Both the position numbers and the translations under genes were made by a program. The notes beneath the pieces were generated by a model. That model worked only from the letters and a program-made list of their open reading frames with translations. It was not told where the DNA came from and searched no databases. DNA of 5,896 nucleotides from Wenzhouxiangella sp. (lineage in GTDB: Bacteria > Pseudomonadota > Gammaproteobacteria > Xanthomonadales > Wenzhouxiangellaceae): assembly GCA_018400355.1 (NCBI GenBank), contig JAGYMV010000051.1:1-5896 (forward strand), read 5' to 3'. The stretch's first letter is position 1. Each line of letters begins with the position of its first letter. Shown one piece after another: positions 1 through 5,896 of this stretch.

Positions 1-774
1 GGCACCAATCAACCAAGAGACTTGTTGGGTTTGGTCTTCGCGACTGCCAGACAGCCACATCCACAAATCTTGAATGGCCGGCCCCATGCGGCAATCGTCC
101 AGATCCACAAAATGGGCTGCCCCATCGCGCCATAAAATGTTGCCCGGGTGGCAATCGCCATGGAGCCGGATTAAAGACTGAGCGTTGGCCGCTTGCCAAC
201 GCTGATCGATCTCGGCCATCAAATCCCGCGTTGTCGATTCAAACGCTTGGACCAGATGCATGGGCACCCAGTCATTTTCCAATAGATACGCCACCGAGTC
301 TGAGCCCATGTTTTTGGGGTTTAGGGTGGGTCGATGGACAAAATCAGTGGTCGCACCGATGGCATGAATCCGGCCCATCAGTCGGCCCAAGATTTTAAGT
401 GTCTCCTCATCGGCCAGTTCGGGTGCGTGCCCCCCAAAGCGTTTGAACAGCGCAAAGCGTTGGCCTTGGTGGTGGTGGAGACTGAGGCCCGCCACCACCA
501 TGGGCGGGACAATGGGGAGTTCGTGTTCAACCAACTCAAGCGCGAAGGCATGCTCTTCTAATATGGCCTCATCAGACCAGCGTCCTGGGCGATAGAATTT
601 GGCGATGAGCGGGGCATCTTGTTCAAGGCCCACTTGCCACACGCGGTTTTCATAAGAATTGAGTGGCAAGAGCCGGCCATCGGTGACAAACCCCAACGAC
701 TCAACAGCCGCTAACACCACCTCAGGCAAGAGACCGGCAAAGGGGGTCAGTAGATTTTGTTCGTTGCCATCCAT
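1..774 (-). CDS. srkA: Stress response kinase A (SrkA/YihE/RdoA family), 3'-truncated by window edge
   Basis: This is the first 258 codons of a cytoplasmic Ser/Thr kinase with the aminoglycoside-phosphotransferase/choline-kinase fold; the frame is open to base 1, so the C-terminus lies outside the window (E. coli SrkA is about 328 residues). Visible landmarks: the family block PLNSYENRVWQ (residues 37-47), probable ATP-binding Lys59 in AKFYRP, ILEEHAFALELV (71-82), the catalytic loop HGDCHPGNILWRDG (205-218) with catalytic Asp207 and metal-binding Asn212, and VDLDD (223-227) with the second metal-binding Asp224, followed by GPAIQDLWMWLSG. These match E. coli SrkA nearly word for word from memory. 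In E. coli SrkA protects cells from death under envelope and oxidative stress and is linked to the Cpx response. Start: ATG at 774 is chosen because its N-terminus fits family length; ATGs at 783 and 786 are in frame, and none has a clear Shine-Dalgarno. It lies 56 bp downstream of the repeat-protein gene on the same strand. Confidence 0.95.
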   Translation of the reverse strand, partial: MDGNEQNLLTPFAGLLPEVVLAAVESLGFVTDGRLLPLNSYENRVWQVGLEQDAPLIAKFYRPGRWSDEAILEEHAFALELVEHELPIVPPMVVAGLSLHHHQGQRFALFKRFGGHAPELADEETLKILGRLMGRIHAIGATTDFVHRPTLNPKNMGSDSVAYLLENDWVPMHLVQAFESTTRDLMAEIDQRWQAANAQSLIRLHGDCHPGNILWRDGAAHFVDLDDCRMGPAIQDLWMWLSGSREDQTQQVSWLIGA

Positions 775-830
775 GAAGAGCATCATACGGACTGTCGAGG
801 CTTGGATGGGTCAGCGATGGGATTTAGATC
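775..830 (-). other. Short gap between repeat-protein gene and srkA
   Basis: Fifty-six bases separate the TAA of the repeat-protein gene from the chosen srkA ATG. No stable hairpin with a T-run and no strong Shine-Dalgarno are visible, so read-through transcription into srkA is possible. An in-frame TGA at 811-813 limits how far upstream srkA could start. Confidence 0.5.
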
Positions 831-3800
831 TTAATTAAAGGGCCCAAACTGATCTTTAATGGTTTGTTCGGATACGCACATTTCGCCGGTATCAGCCAAA
901 CCTTGTGCCGTGCAAGTAAAGCCATCGAGGAACAGGCCGTTGCAACAGGCACAAGCAATATATTCTTCTTTGCAGGTGCACCGATAGCCTCCGCCATCGT
1001 TGTAGCATTCCCCAAACTCACCGCATGGGTTTTCACCCGCGGCAGTTGCCAATGCACAGGCATCGACCGTGTCACAACGATCCCCGCTCCACTCGGGCAC
1101 CTCGCTGCAGTCGCAAACAAAGGTACCCCGATCAGCGTCTTCCGAGCAGGCGCCACCGTTTTGGCATTCAGTTCCGCCAGAGCAATGATCGGTGACAGAG
1201 ATGGGTCGTCCGCAGTTTTGGGATGGTGCCCAAGGGGCCCCTGATTGTGTGCGGTCAAGGTTTTCACAGCTGCTGGCCTCAGAGAGCACCCAACCATCAT
1301 GGGCATAGGCCTCACAAGACCAGATTTCATCTTTGCTGGTGGCTGAAGCTGGCACTGTTTGTTCTTTAAATTCGGTGACCTCGGCAGGTGAGTTGGCATC
1401 GGCCTGACGTGTCCAGATAAATTCATAGCTGATGGGGTCACCATCTGGATCCACCGACGCTTGATGAATCTCACAGACCAAATCAAAGTTGGCCGAAGGC
1501 CATCTCGGTGTGACCCTGATCACCGGTGCGGTGGGTGGTTGGGTAAAGCGCGCCACCAGATTGCGATCACGCTTGGCTGGGAAATTGTAAGGATTGACCT
1601 TGGCGGCCACTGAATCGGACTCATAAAAGCCCACAAAGACATAGCCATCACTGGGCGTGGCGCTGAGAGTGACGGTTTGGCCTTCTGGATAGGTTCCCGT
1701 CCCCGAGGTTGTGCCCCCTTGTGCTGGGATTTCGACCAGATTAACCGTGTAGCGGGTGTCTTCAATCCAATGCGCATAGAGCGTGGTATCGGCATCAATG
1801 TCCCAAGCTTGCGTTGGCACCATCCGTGGATCGTAATATTGCTCGCCCCCGCCATTGGGTGCGGTCCAATAACCAGCAAAGCTCGCAAACGATTTGTTGG
1901 GTGCGGCGGCTTCTGGCACCAAGTCGCCGTAAGTCGCGGTGACCGAGCCATCTGTGGCGGTGCCACCTTGTGCATCGAGGGTCACGGCATAGGACTTGGC
2001 GACCCACTTTGCCACCACAGCGAGATCCCCATCCGGCATGGTCGCGGGTAGGTCAGGCGCCCAGCCATCAAAATCAAACCCCGTTCGTGTTGGATTGGTG
2101 GGCGCGGTCACCGCATCACCAAAACCAACAACCAAATCAGCCACGGCCGAGCCACCCTTGCCATCAAAGACAATGGTGTAGTTATTCTTCGTCCATTGGG
2201 CGGTGTGTGTTTGATTGCTCGCAGGCACAGTCTCTGGAATCACTGGATCCCAGCCGGTGAATGTGTGACCTTCTCTCACCGGGTCAAGGGGTGGGGTGAT
2301 CACGGTGCCAAACCCTTGGGTGATGTCTGAGGGTGGTGTGATGGCTGCATCACTTGGGGTGTAGCCCAAATCAAAACTCAGCGTGTAATCGTTTCTTTCC
2401 CAGTCGGCATACAGGTACCGGTCTTCATCGGCCAGCCACGCCACCAAACCCACACCATCGGCATCATAAAACTGGGTGGCGTTTCCAAAGCGGTCTTCAA
2501 AGTAGCCCAAGAAGTTGTGACCCTCACGGGTTGGTGGTGTGATGTTGGGGACCGTTTGACCAAAAGTCACAGTCACTTGAGGAATCGATGTGGCGCCCTC
2601 ACTGATCAACCGGGCCAAGTAGGTATTGGCGGTCCATTGGGCATCTACTTGAACATTGTTGGCTGGCATGGGGTTTGGAATGCCGGGCGACCAACCGGTG
2701 AATGTGTGGCCGAGCTTAATTGGATCTGTGGGGGTGCTTGGGCTGTCGCCGGCCACCAAGTATTGAGGGGCAATCCAGCTGCCACCTTGGGAGTTAAAGA
2801 CCAGCACTTGGGTGTTTTGTGTCCAATGGGCATAGAGCGTGGTGTTGGCGGGAATGTCCCATGGGCGAATGGCGTCTGCGCCTTGATCAAAATACATCTC
2901 ACCTTGTCCATTTTTTTCGGTCCAAAACCCAGCGAAATCAAAGGCTTCTTTGGTGGGTATGTCAGTGGCTAAGGAGATGGGGTTGATGCCAAAGGTCACC
3001 GTCAAAGGCGCAGGGCCGTCGCTGCCACCATCCAAGTCAAAGGTGAGGGTGTAGTCGTTGGCAGACCACTCGGCAAAGTGGCTGGAGTTTTTGGCCCACA
3101 TGGGGTCTGGGATCTCAGGCGCCCAGCTTGTGAAGGTGTGTCCAACCCGTGTGGGTGGGTCAACGCTTGGCGCTGCGGCATCATAGGGCACCGTTAAGGT
3201 GTCATACACGTTTTTTGTTAAGGCGGGCCGTTCCGAAAAGAGGGTCAGTTGGTATTGTTTTCTGGCCCATGTGGGCGAAACAACCAAATCGGTGGCGGGC
3301 ATGGTAGCCGGCAGTGGGGGTGACCAGCCGAGAAAATCGAACCCATCTTGAGTGGGGGAGGGGATATTCACCAGCTCGGTGCCAAAATCTTCAGTGATGC
3401 CTGTGAGCGGAAACGAGACCGGGTGTGCTGTGTTGGAAAAAATAATGTTGCTGGTCTGGATGAGCCAATGGGCATACAAGGAGACATTATTCGGTCTGTT
3501 CCACACTCTGGCTGAGCCATTGACATCGGTTGGGGTGCCAGAGGCGTCGAACCACTGCTCGCCTTTGCCATTGGGCTGGGTGAAATAACCTTGGAAGTCA
3601 AAGCCCTCACGCTCGGGTGGTGTCACTGCAGAGACGGGTGAGGCAAACGTGCCCGAGGACAAACTGCGGCTTTGGGTGCCGTTTTCTAGGTTGAGATTCA
3701 AGTCATAGATCTCAGGATTCCACAAAGCGGTGTAGGTTTGATCAGAAGGTGGCGCTGTTGGGGCAATGGCAGGATCCCAAGCAAAAAACACATAGCCTGA

Positions 3801-5744
3801 GCGTCGGGGGTCTTCAGGCGCTGCAAGGGTTGCATCGGTCACCGTCTCGATGGCGGGCAAAGACGTGCCACCGCCCGTATCAAAACTCACGGTCACCGGG
3901 TCGGCTGACCATTGCGCGACAACGGTTGTATCTTGAGCGGGCATGATGGCAGGGATCGGAGGCGACCAGCCGGTCAAGGTATAGCCAGCACGTGTGATTT
4001 GAGGCGACACCGTGATGTCGGTATCAAAGGCTTGGGAGACAGAATCAATGAAACCGCCATCATAATTTTCCAATGTCAGGGTATAGGACTCTACCGCCCA
4101 GACCGCTTTGAGGGTGAGGTCTTGGGCGGGCATCACCTCGCCATCCGGGAGGTTTTCCCAACGCACAAAGCGGTGCCCCACTTTCTCAGCGGCGGGCAGC
4201 TGGCCGGTGAGTGATGCGCCAAAGGCGATGGTCAGGGCCTCAATGGCTTGACCACCATCGGTATCGAAACTCAAGGAATAATTTTTCGGTGTCCACTGAG
4301 CCGTGAAGGTCTGATCGGCCGTGGGCATGGTCTCTGGCAGTGCCGGGTCCCACCCAAGAAAGTCATGGCCCACTTTGCTGGGTGGTGCGGGTGCTTGGAT
4401 CACACTTCCCGTGCTGGCCGAGATGGGGGCAACCGCGCTGCCGCCCTGACTATCGAAGCTTAGGGTATAGGTGTTAACTGACCACTGAGCGGCGAGGCTC
4501 AGGTCTTGGTTGGGCATGGTGCTTGGCAGTGGCGGTTGCCAACTTATAAATGTGTGGCCGGCCCGCGTGGGGTCTGTGGGTGGCTCGATGTTGGTGCCTG
4601 GAATCAAGCGGATGGGTGAGATTGGGCTGCCACCATTGCTATCAAAGCTCACTGTCGTGCCACCACTCCCAAATACCACCTCGATGGTGCAAGGTGCGGT
4701 GATGTTTTCGGCGATAAACTGAGCGCGGTTGTTTCTCAATTGACCCGTGCAAGAGCCGGTGATTTCTTCGACCCATCGCCCCCCACCGGGGCTCAGTGCA
4801 AGATCTAGGTCATCACCGGCACCCAGCCATTGCGTGCCGGCGGGTGTGATGGATCCCTCGCCTTGTTGGGTGATGGTGATTTCGATGCCGTGCGTGGCTC
4901 TGATTCGGTTGAGGCGATCGGTGATGTTCGGCACAGCAATCGAGGAGTTGAGTGCTTGATAGTAATTGGAGAGTCCCGTTTGTACGGCATCTGCATCAAC
5001 CCAATTGGCCAGCGTCACCAAAAATGACTTCAGGTCTATTGACTGATCGGCGCCTGAGAGTTGCCCATCGGCCAGATCATTGGCAAAGAATTCGGTGATT
5101 TGACCCACATCTGAGAGTTCAGCGGGACCGTCGTCATCGCTCAGAAGCATGGAGCCAAACGCCAGCAGCGCATCGAATGTCGGTGAGCCTGGTCCGATGT
5201 TGGCCAGATCATTTTCTTCGCTGCTGGCCCCAAACAGTTGACCAAATATCTGCTGACTGGCAAGCCCGATGGCTGCGGTGGCGGTATTTCCGTCTGCCAC
5301 CAAGGCCCTGATTCTTGGGACTGCAACAGTCGTCAAGACACTCACGTGTGTGGTGAGCGTCTCATCGGGGCGGGTGATGGCTTTGAGCGTGAGGGCCCCA
5401 GACGTCACCTGCCCGCTGATTTCGTTGAAAAAACGGCCTGTGGCTGTGATTTCTAGGATCTTGTTCACCAAATCAGTTGGGATTGAGAAAGCGCCCTCGT
5501 CATTGGTGATCGGGATGGTGATTGATGACCCCGTTGGGGTCAGGCTGTCATCCAGTGGTGTCAGGGTGACTATCCCACCTGAAACCAGTGGCCCTTTAAA
5601 GGCCAAGCCAGCGGGTGTGGGGCAGGCGATGGATGGGGCGCTGGATTGAAAAGAATCGGCAAAAATGACACACGCCGAACTGCCCCAGACGTGGGTGGCC
5701 AATATGAGAGAACCGAGTACAGCGCCAAACAGGCTTCGAAGCAT
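831..5744 (-). CDS. Giant secreted protein with 14 InlB B-repeats, Ig/PKD-like and two EGF-like domains
   Basis: Complete 1,637-residue gene, ATG start, TAA stop. Order of parts by residue: signal peptide 1-24; N-terminal carboxypeptidase-regulatory-like and helical region about 42-285; divergent InlB-type repeat 286-358; 14 InlB B-repeats 363-1330; second divergent repeat 1331-1402; Ig/PKD-like domain about 1403-1515; EGF-like domains 1521-1557 and 1560-1611; short tail with Cys1623. The repeats carry the family pattern YTLSFDxxGG ... PTRxGHTFxGW ... AQW. Known members of this family are surface or secreted proteins such as Listeria internalins; the role here (adhesion, matrix or prey/host contact) is inference. 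No sortase signal, SLH, autotransporter barrel or PEP-CTERM is visible. There is no cysteine between residues 353 and 1423, while 20 lie in residues 1424-1623. The start is supported by AAGGAG 11 nt upstream and by the signal peptide beginning at residue 1. The frame is intact throughout with no sign of decay. Confidence 0.95.
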   Translation of the reverse strand: MLRSLFGAVLGSLILATHVWGSSACVIFADSFQSSAPSIACPTPAGLAFKGPLVSGGIVTLTPLDDSLTPTGSSITIPITNDEGAFSIPTDLVNKILEITATGRFFNEISGQVTSGALTLKAITRPDETLTTHVSVLTTVAVPRIRALVADGNTATAAIGLASQQIFGQLFGASSEENDLANIGPGSPTFDALLAFGSMLLSDDDGPAELSDVGQITEFFANDLADGQLSGADQSIDLKSFLVTLANWVDADAVQTGLSNYYQALNSSIAVPNITDRLNRIRATHGIEITITQQGEGSITPAGTQWLGAGDDLDLALSPGGGRWVEEITGSCTGQLRNNRAQFIAENITAPCTIEVVFGSGGTTVSFDSNGGSPISPIRLIPGTNIEPPTDPTRAGHTFISWQPPLPSTMPNQDLSLAAQWSVNTYTLSFDSQGGSAVAPISASTGSVIQAPAPPSKVGHDFLGWDPALPETMPTADQTFTAQWTPKNYSLSFDTDGGQAIEALTIAFGASLTGQLPAAEKVGHRFVRWENLPDGEVMPAQDLTLKAVWAVESYTLTLENYDGGFIDSVSQAFDTDITVSPQITRAGYTLTGWSPPIPAIMPAQDTTVVAQWSADPVTVSFDTGGGTSLPAIETVTDATLAAPEDPRRSGYVFFAWDPAIAPTAPPSDQTYTALWNPEIYDLNLNLENGTQSRSLSSGTFASPVSAVTPPEREGFDFQGYFTQPNGKGEQWFDASGTPTDVNGSARVWNRPNNVSLYAHWLIQTSNIIFSNTAHPVSFPLTGITEDFGTELVNIPSPTQDGFDFLGWSPPLPATMPATDLVVSPTWARKQYQLTLFSERPALTKNVYDTLTVPYDAAAPSVDPPTRVGHTFTSWAPEIPDPMWAKNSSHFAEWSANDYTLTFDLDGGSDGPAPLTVTFGINPISLATDIPTKEAFDFAGFWTEKNGQGEMYFDQGADAIRPWDIPANTTLYAHWTQNTQVLVFNSQGGSWIAPQYLVAGDSPSTPTDPIKLGHTFTGWSPGIPNPMPANNVQVDAQWTANTYLARLISEGATSIPQVTVTFGQTVPNITPPTREGHNFLGYFEDRFGNATQFYDADGVGLVAWLADEDRYLYADWERNDYTLSFDLGYTPSDAAITPPSDITQGFGTVITPPLDPVREGHTFTGWDPVIPETVPASNQTHTAQWTKNNYTIVFDGKGGSAVADLVVGFGDAVTAPTNPTRTGFDFDGWAPDLPATMPDGDLAVVAKWVAKSYAVTLDAQGGTATDGSVTATYGDLVPEAAAPNKSFASFAGYWTAPNGGGEQYYDPRMVPTQAWDIDADTTLYAHWIEDTRYTVNLVEIPAQGGTTSGTGTYPEGQTVTLSATPSDGYVFVGFYESDSVAAKVNPYNFPAKRDRNLVARFTQPPTAPVIRVTPRWPSANFDLVCEIHQASVDPDGDPISYEFIWTRQADANSPAEVTEFKEQTVPASATSKDEIWSCEAYAHDGWVLSEASSCENLDRTQSGAPWAPSQNCGRPISVTDHCSGGTECQNGGACSEDADRGTFVCDCSEVPEWSGDRCDTVDACALATAAGENPCGEFGECYNDGGGYRCTCKEEYIACACCNGLFLDGFTCTAQGLADTGEMCVSEQTIKDQFGPFN
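912..1184 (-). other. Two EGF-like domains at the C-terminus
   Basis: First domain, residues 1521-1557: six Cys at 1521, 1527, 1533, 1544, 1546 and 1557 in the EGF order, with CQNGGAC and CDC ... SGDRC. Second domain, 1560-1611: Cys at 1563, 1574, 1580, 1589 and 1591, with CYNDGGGYRCTC (1580-1591) fitting the Asx-hydroxylation pattern C-x-[DN]-x(4)-[FY]-x-C-x-C, and an upstream Asp1561-Ala-Cys typical of calcium-binding EGF units. Its last part is irregular, with clustered Cys1598, 1600 and 1601 before Cys1611. These domains usually mediate protein contacts outside the cell; the binding partner is unknown. Confidence 0.85.
1200..1538 (-). other. Ig/PKD-like domain with DPDGD motif
   Basis: Residues about 1403-1515. 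It begins PPTAPVIRVTP, has LVCEI, then SVDPDGDPISYEFIWTR (1430-1446), TVPASATSKDEIWSCEAYAHDG (1463-1484, given in two overlapping ideas: a TVPASATS turn and a WSCEAYAHDG strand). This is the layout of a bacterial Ig/PKD-like beta sandwich (DxDGDxxxYxxxW ... VPASATxxGDxWxCxVxxxDG) common in large secreted proteins of Myxococcota and relatives, recognised from memory. Cys1424 and Cys1477 are placed to form the domain's cross-sheet disulfide; Cys1493 and Cys1511 may form a second. The DPDGD segment is a likely calcium ligand. Confidence 0.6.
1539..1754 (-). other. Divergent InlB-type repeat, C-terminal bookend
   Basis: Residues 1331-1402: RYTVNLVEIPAQGGTTSGTG, then YPEGQTVTLSATPSDGYVFVGFY and RNLVARFTQ. 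The pattern G-GxxxGxGxYxxGxxVTLxAxPxxGYxFxGW...VxAxF is the divergent InlB B-repeat (also seen as a BIG-like bacterial repeat). Unlike the N-terminal bookend it lacks cysteines. It separates the rod from the Ig/PKD-like and EGF-like end. Confidence 0.75.
1755..4658 (-). repeat. Array of 14 InlB B-repeats (protein-level tandem repeat)
   Basis: By residue: R1 363-424, R2 425-487, R3 488-552, R4 553-616, R5 617-678, R6 679-764, R7 765-829, R8 830-896, R9 897-978, R10 979-1040, R11 1041-1118, R12 1119-1187, R13 1188-1250, R14 1251-1330. Ten short units (62-69 residues) share YTLSFDxxGG, a Pro-rich PTDPTRxGHTFxGW, then xPxLPxTMPAxDxTxxAQW. Four long units (R6, R9, R11, R14; 78-86 residues) replace the LPxTMPA part with an NGxGEQxYD ... 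W ... TLYAHW insertion, closer to the classic Listeria-Bacteroides form. InlB B-repeats adopt a compact beta-grasp-like fold, so the array should form an extended rod. Units differ strongly in both protein and DNA, so the array is old and not a recent slippage product. The first unit follows a GSGG linker. Confidence 0.92.
4671..4889 (-). other. Divergent InlB-type repeat, N-terminal bookend
   Basis: Residues 286-358 read GIEITITQQGEGSITPAG, then a SPGGGRW segment and GSCTGQLRNN ... APCTIEVVF. This fits the divergent InlB B-repeat pattern (G-x-G-x-I-x-P-x-G, then GxCxGxL ... ADCTVxxxF), in which the two Cys (here 332 and 352) probably pair. It directly precedes the array of canonical repeats and may cap it. 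Confidence 0.65.
4890..5621 (-). other. N-terminal carboxypeptidase-regulatory-like and helical region of the repeat protein
   Basis: Residues about 42-285. The first part (45-125) shows beta-rich text, GPLVSGGIVTLTPLDD, then TNDEGAFSIP and FFNEISG, which resembles a transthyretin/carboxypeptidase-regulatory-like sandwich seen at the start of many bacterial surface proteins (recognised from memory, not by search). The second part (130-285) is Ala/Leu-rich and probably helical: THVSVLTTVAVPRIRALVADG, an acidic SEENDL/LLSDDDGPAEL stretch, and LTNRIRATH-like ending NITDRLNRIRATHG. The acidic stretch at 202-206 could bind a metal, but no complete EF-hand loop can be drawn. Function unknown; likely a folded head or membrane-proximal base next to the repeat rod. 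Confidence 0.5.
5673..5744 (-). other. Signal peptide of the repeat protein
   Basis: Residues 1-24 have a short n-region (MLRS), a hydrophobic core (LFGAVLGSLILATHVW) and a small-residue cleavage region GSSA before Cys25. Signal peptidase I cleavage after Gly21 or Ala24 is most plausible. SSAC is a poor lipobox because the -3 position is Ser instead of Leu/Val/Ile, so lipidation at Cys25 is possible but not favoured. The following CVIFADSF segment and Cys41 could instead form a disulfide pair. Confidence 0.8.
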
Positions 5745-5755
5745 CGAGCGCTCAG

Positions 5756-5761
5756 CTCCTT
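5756..5761 (-). promoter_or_regulatory. Shine-Dalgarno sequence of the repeat-protein gene
   Basis: AAGGAG on the minus strand, ending 11 nt before the ATG at 5744. The spacer is slightly long but contains the palindrome GAGCGCTC (5746-5753), which may shorten the effective distance. It supports the chosen start. Confidence 0.75.
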
Positions 5762-5830
5762 GAAGGGAAGTCGCAGGTGATCGAACCCACCCGAATCTTT
5801 CTCAGAATAGGAAGTTATCTGTCTCTTGGC

Positions 5831-5869
5831 GTCTCAAATCTTAAATAAAAGGTCTCAAATCTTATAAAC
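5831..5869 (-). repeat. Direct repeat pair upstream of the repeat-protein gene
   Basis: On the minus strand AAGATTTGAGAC occurs twice, at 5852-5863 and 5831-5842, a period of 21 bp. Each copy is preceded by TTTAT, with a TT insertion in the start-proximal one. A third GAGAC lies at 5821-5825, 10 bp from the second. The 10- and 21-bp offsets put all three boxes on about the same face of the helix, as expected for an operator bound by a multimeric regulator. Regulator identity is unknown. Confidence 0.6.
5861..5866 (-). promoter_or_regulatory. Candidate -10 element
   Basis: TATAAG on the minus strand matches the sigma-70 -10 consensus at 5 of 6 positions, inside the only AT-rich stretch upstream of the repeat-protein gene. 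No convincing -35 lies 16-18 bp upstream (the region reads CCCCAAATGGCGC), so it would need an activator or an alternative sigma factor. It overlaps the outer direct repeat. Used from here, the 5' leader would be about 110 nt. Confidence 0.25.
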
Positions 5870-5896
5870 AGCGCCATTTGGGGCTTTTGACTACTG

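Noticed and set aside
334..561. A 75-codon plus-strand open frame within the srkA region
   Set aside because: It is the antisense shadow of the kinase; the minus-strand frame contains the conserved SrkA motifs.
824..1486. A 220-codon open frame on the minus strand overlapping the end of the giant gene
   Set aside because: It is out of frame with a well-supported gene and overlaps its EGF and Ig/PKD-like coding sequence; its translation shows no domain, signal peptide or family resemblance.
1755..4658. The repeat array as a recent DNA tandem repeat or minisatellite
   Set aside because: Units match only at the protein-motif level and vary in length; no long identical DNA stretches recur between them.
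864..5649. Many open frames of 60-150 codons on the plus strand opposite the giant gene
   Set aside because: All are opposite intact coding sequence with recognisable domains, have low-complexity or unnatural translations, and none has a convincing ribosome binding site.
5774..5793. Hairpin with GGTTCGAT loop resembling a tRNA T-arm
   Set aside because: The loop is 8 nt and the closing pairs do not fit a 5-bp T-stem with a 7-nt loop; no acceptor, D or anticodon arm is present. A simple 5' leader hairpin is possible, but the 6-bp stem includes a G-U pair and is weak.
5869..5888. Possible terminator hairpin AGCGCC-attt-GGGGCT followed by TTTT on the plus strand
   Set aside because: The stem is only six pairs with a G-G mismatch and the T-run is only four bases, so it is too weak to call, and no plus-strand gene leads into it.

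Overview
The window holds two genes on the minus strand. One is a stress-response kinase (srkA/yihE/rdoA type), cut off at its 3' end by the left edge of the window. The other, just upstream of it, is a complete gene of 1,637 codons for a very large secreted modular repeat protein. The SrkA-type kinase, the mid-range GC composition and the Gram-negative style signal peptide point to a gammaproteobacterium. Genus and species cannot be fixed from this sequence.

Layout from left to right: srkA-like gene (1-774, minus, C-terminus outside the window); a gap of about 56 bp with no visible terminator; the repeat-protein gene (831-5744, minus), which fills most of the window; and a 152-bp upstream region (5745-5896) with a good Shine-Dalgarno sequence, an AT-rich stretch and a pair of near-perfect direct repeats. 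No RNA gene, mobile element, CRISPR array or phage attachment site was seen.

The large protein reads, N to C: signal peptide; a carboxypeptidase-regulatory-like N-terminal region with a helical part; one divergent InlB-type repeat with a Cys pair; 14 tandem InlB B-repeats (Listeria-Bacteroides repeat, Flg_new type) in a short and a long class; a second divergent InlB-type repeat; an Ig/PKD-like domain with a DPDGD motif; and two EGF-like domains, the second with a calcium-binding/Asx-hydroxylation type signature. The repeat rod has no cysteine, whereas both ends are cysteine-bearing and probably disulfide-bonded. This suits an extracellular stalk-like adhesin or matrix protein, but its ligand and means of surface attachment are not visible.

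No multi-gene system is evident. The two genes lie close together and co-oriented, so they could be co-transcribed, but a functional link is not shown. The most interesting content is the eukaryote-like and cross-phylum domain mixture of the repeat protein and the spaced GAGAC boxes in its upstream region.
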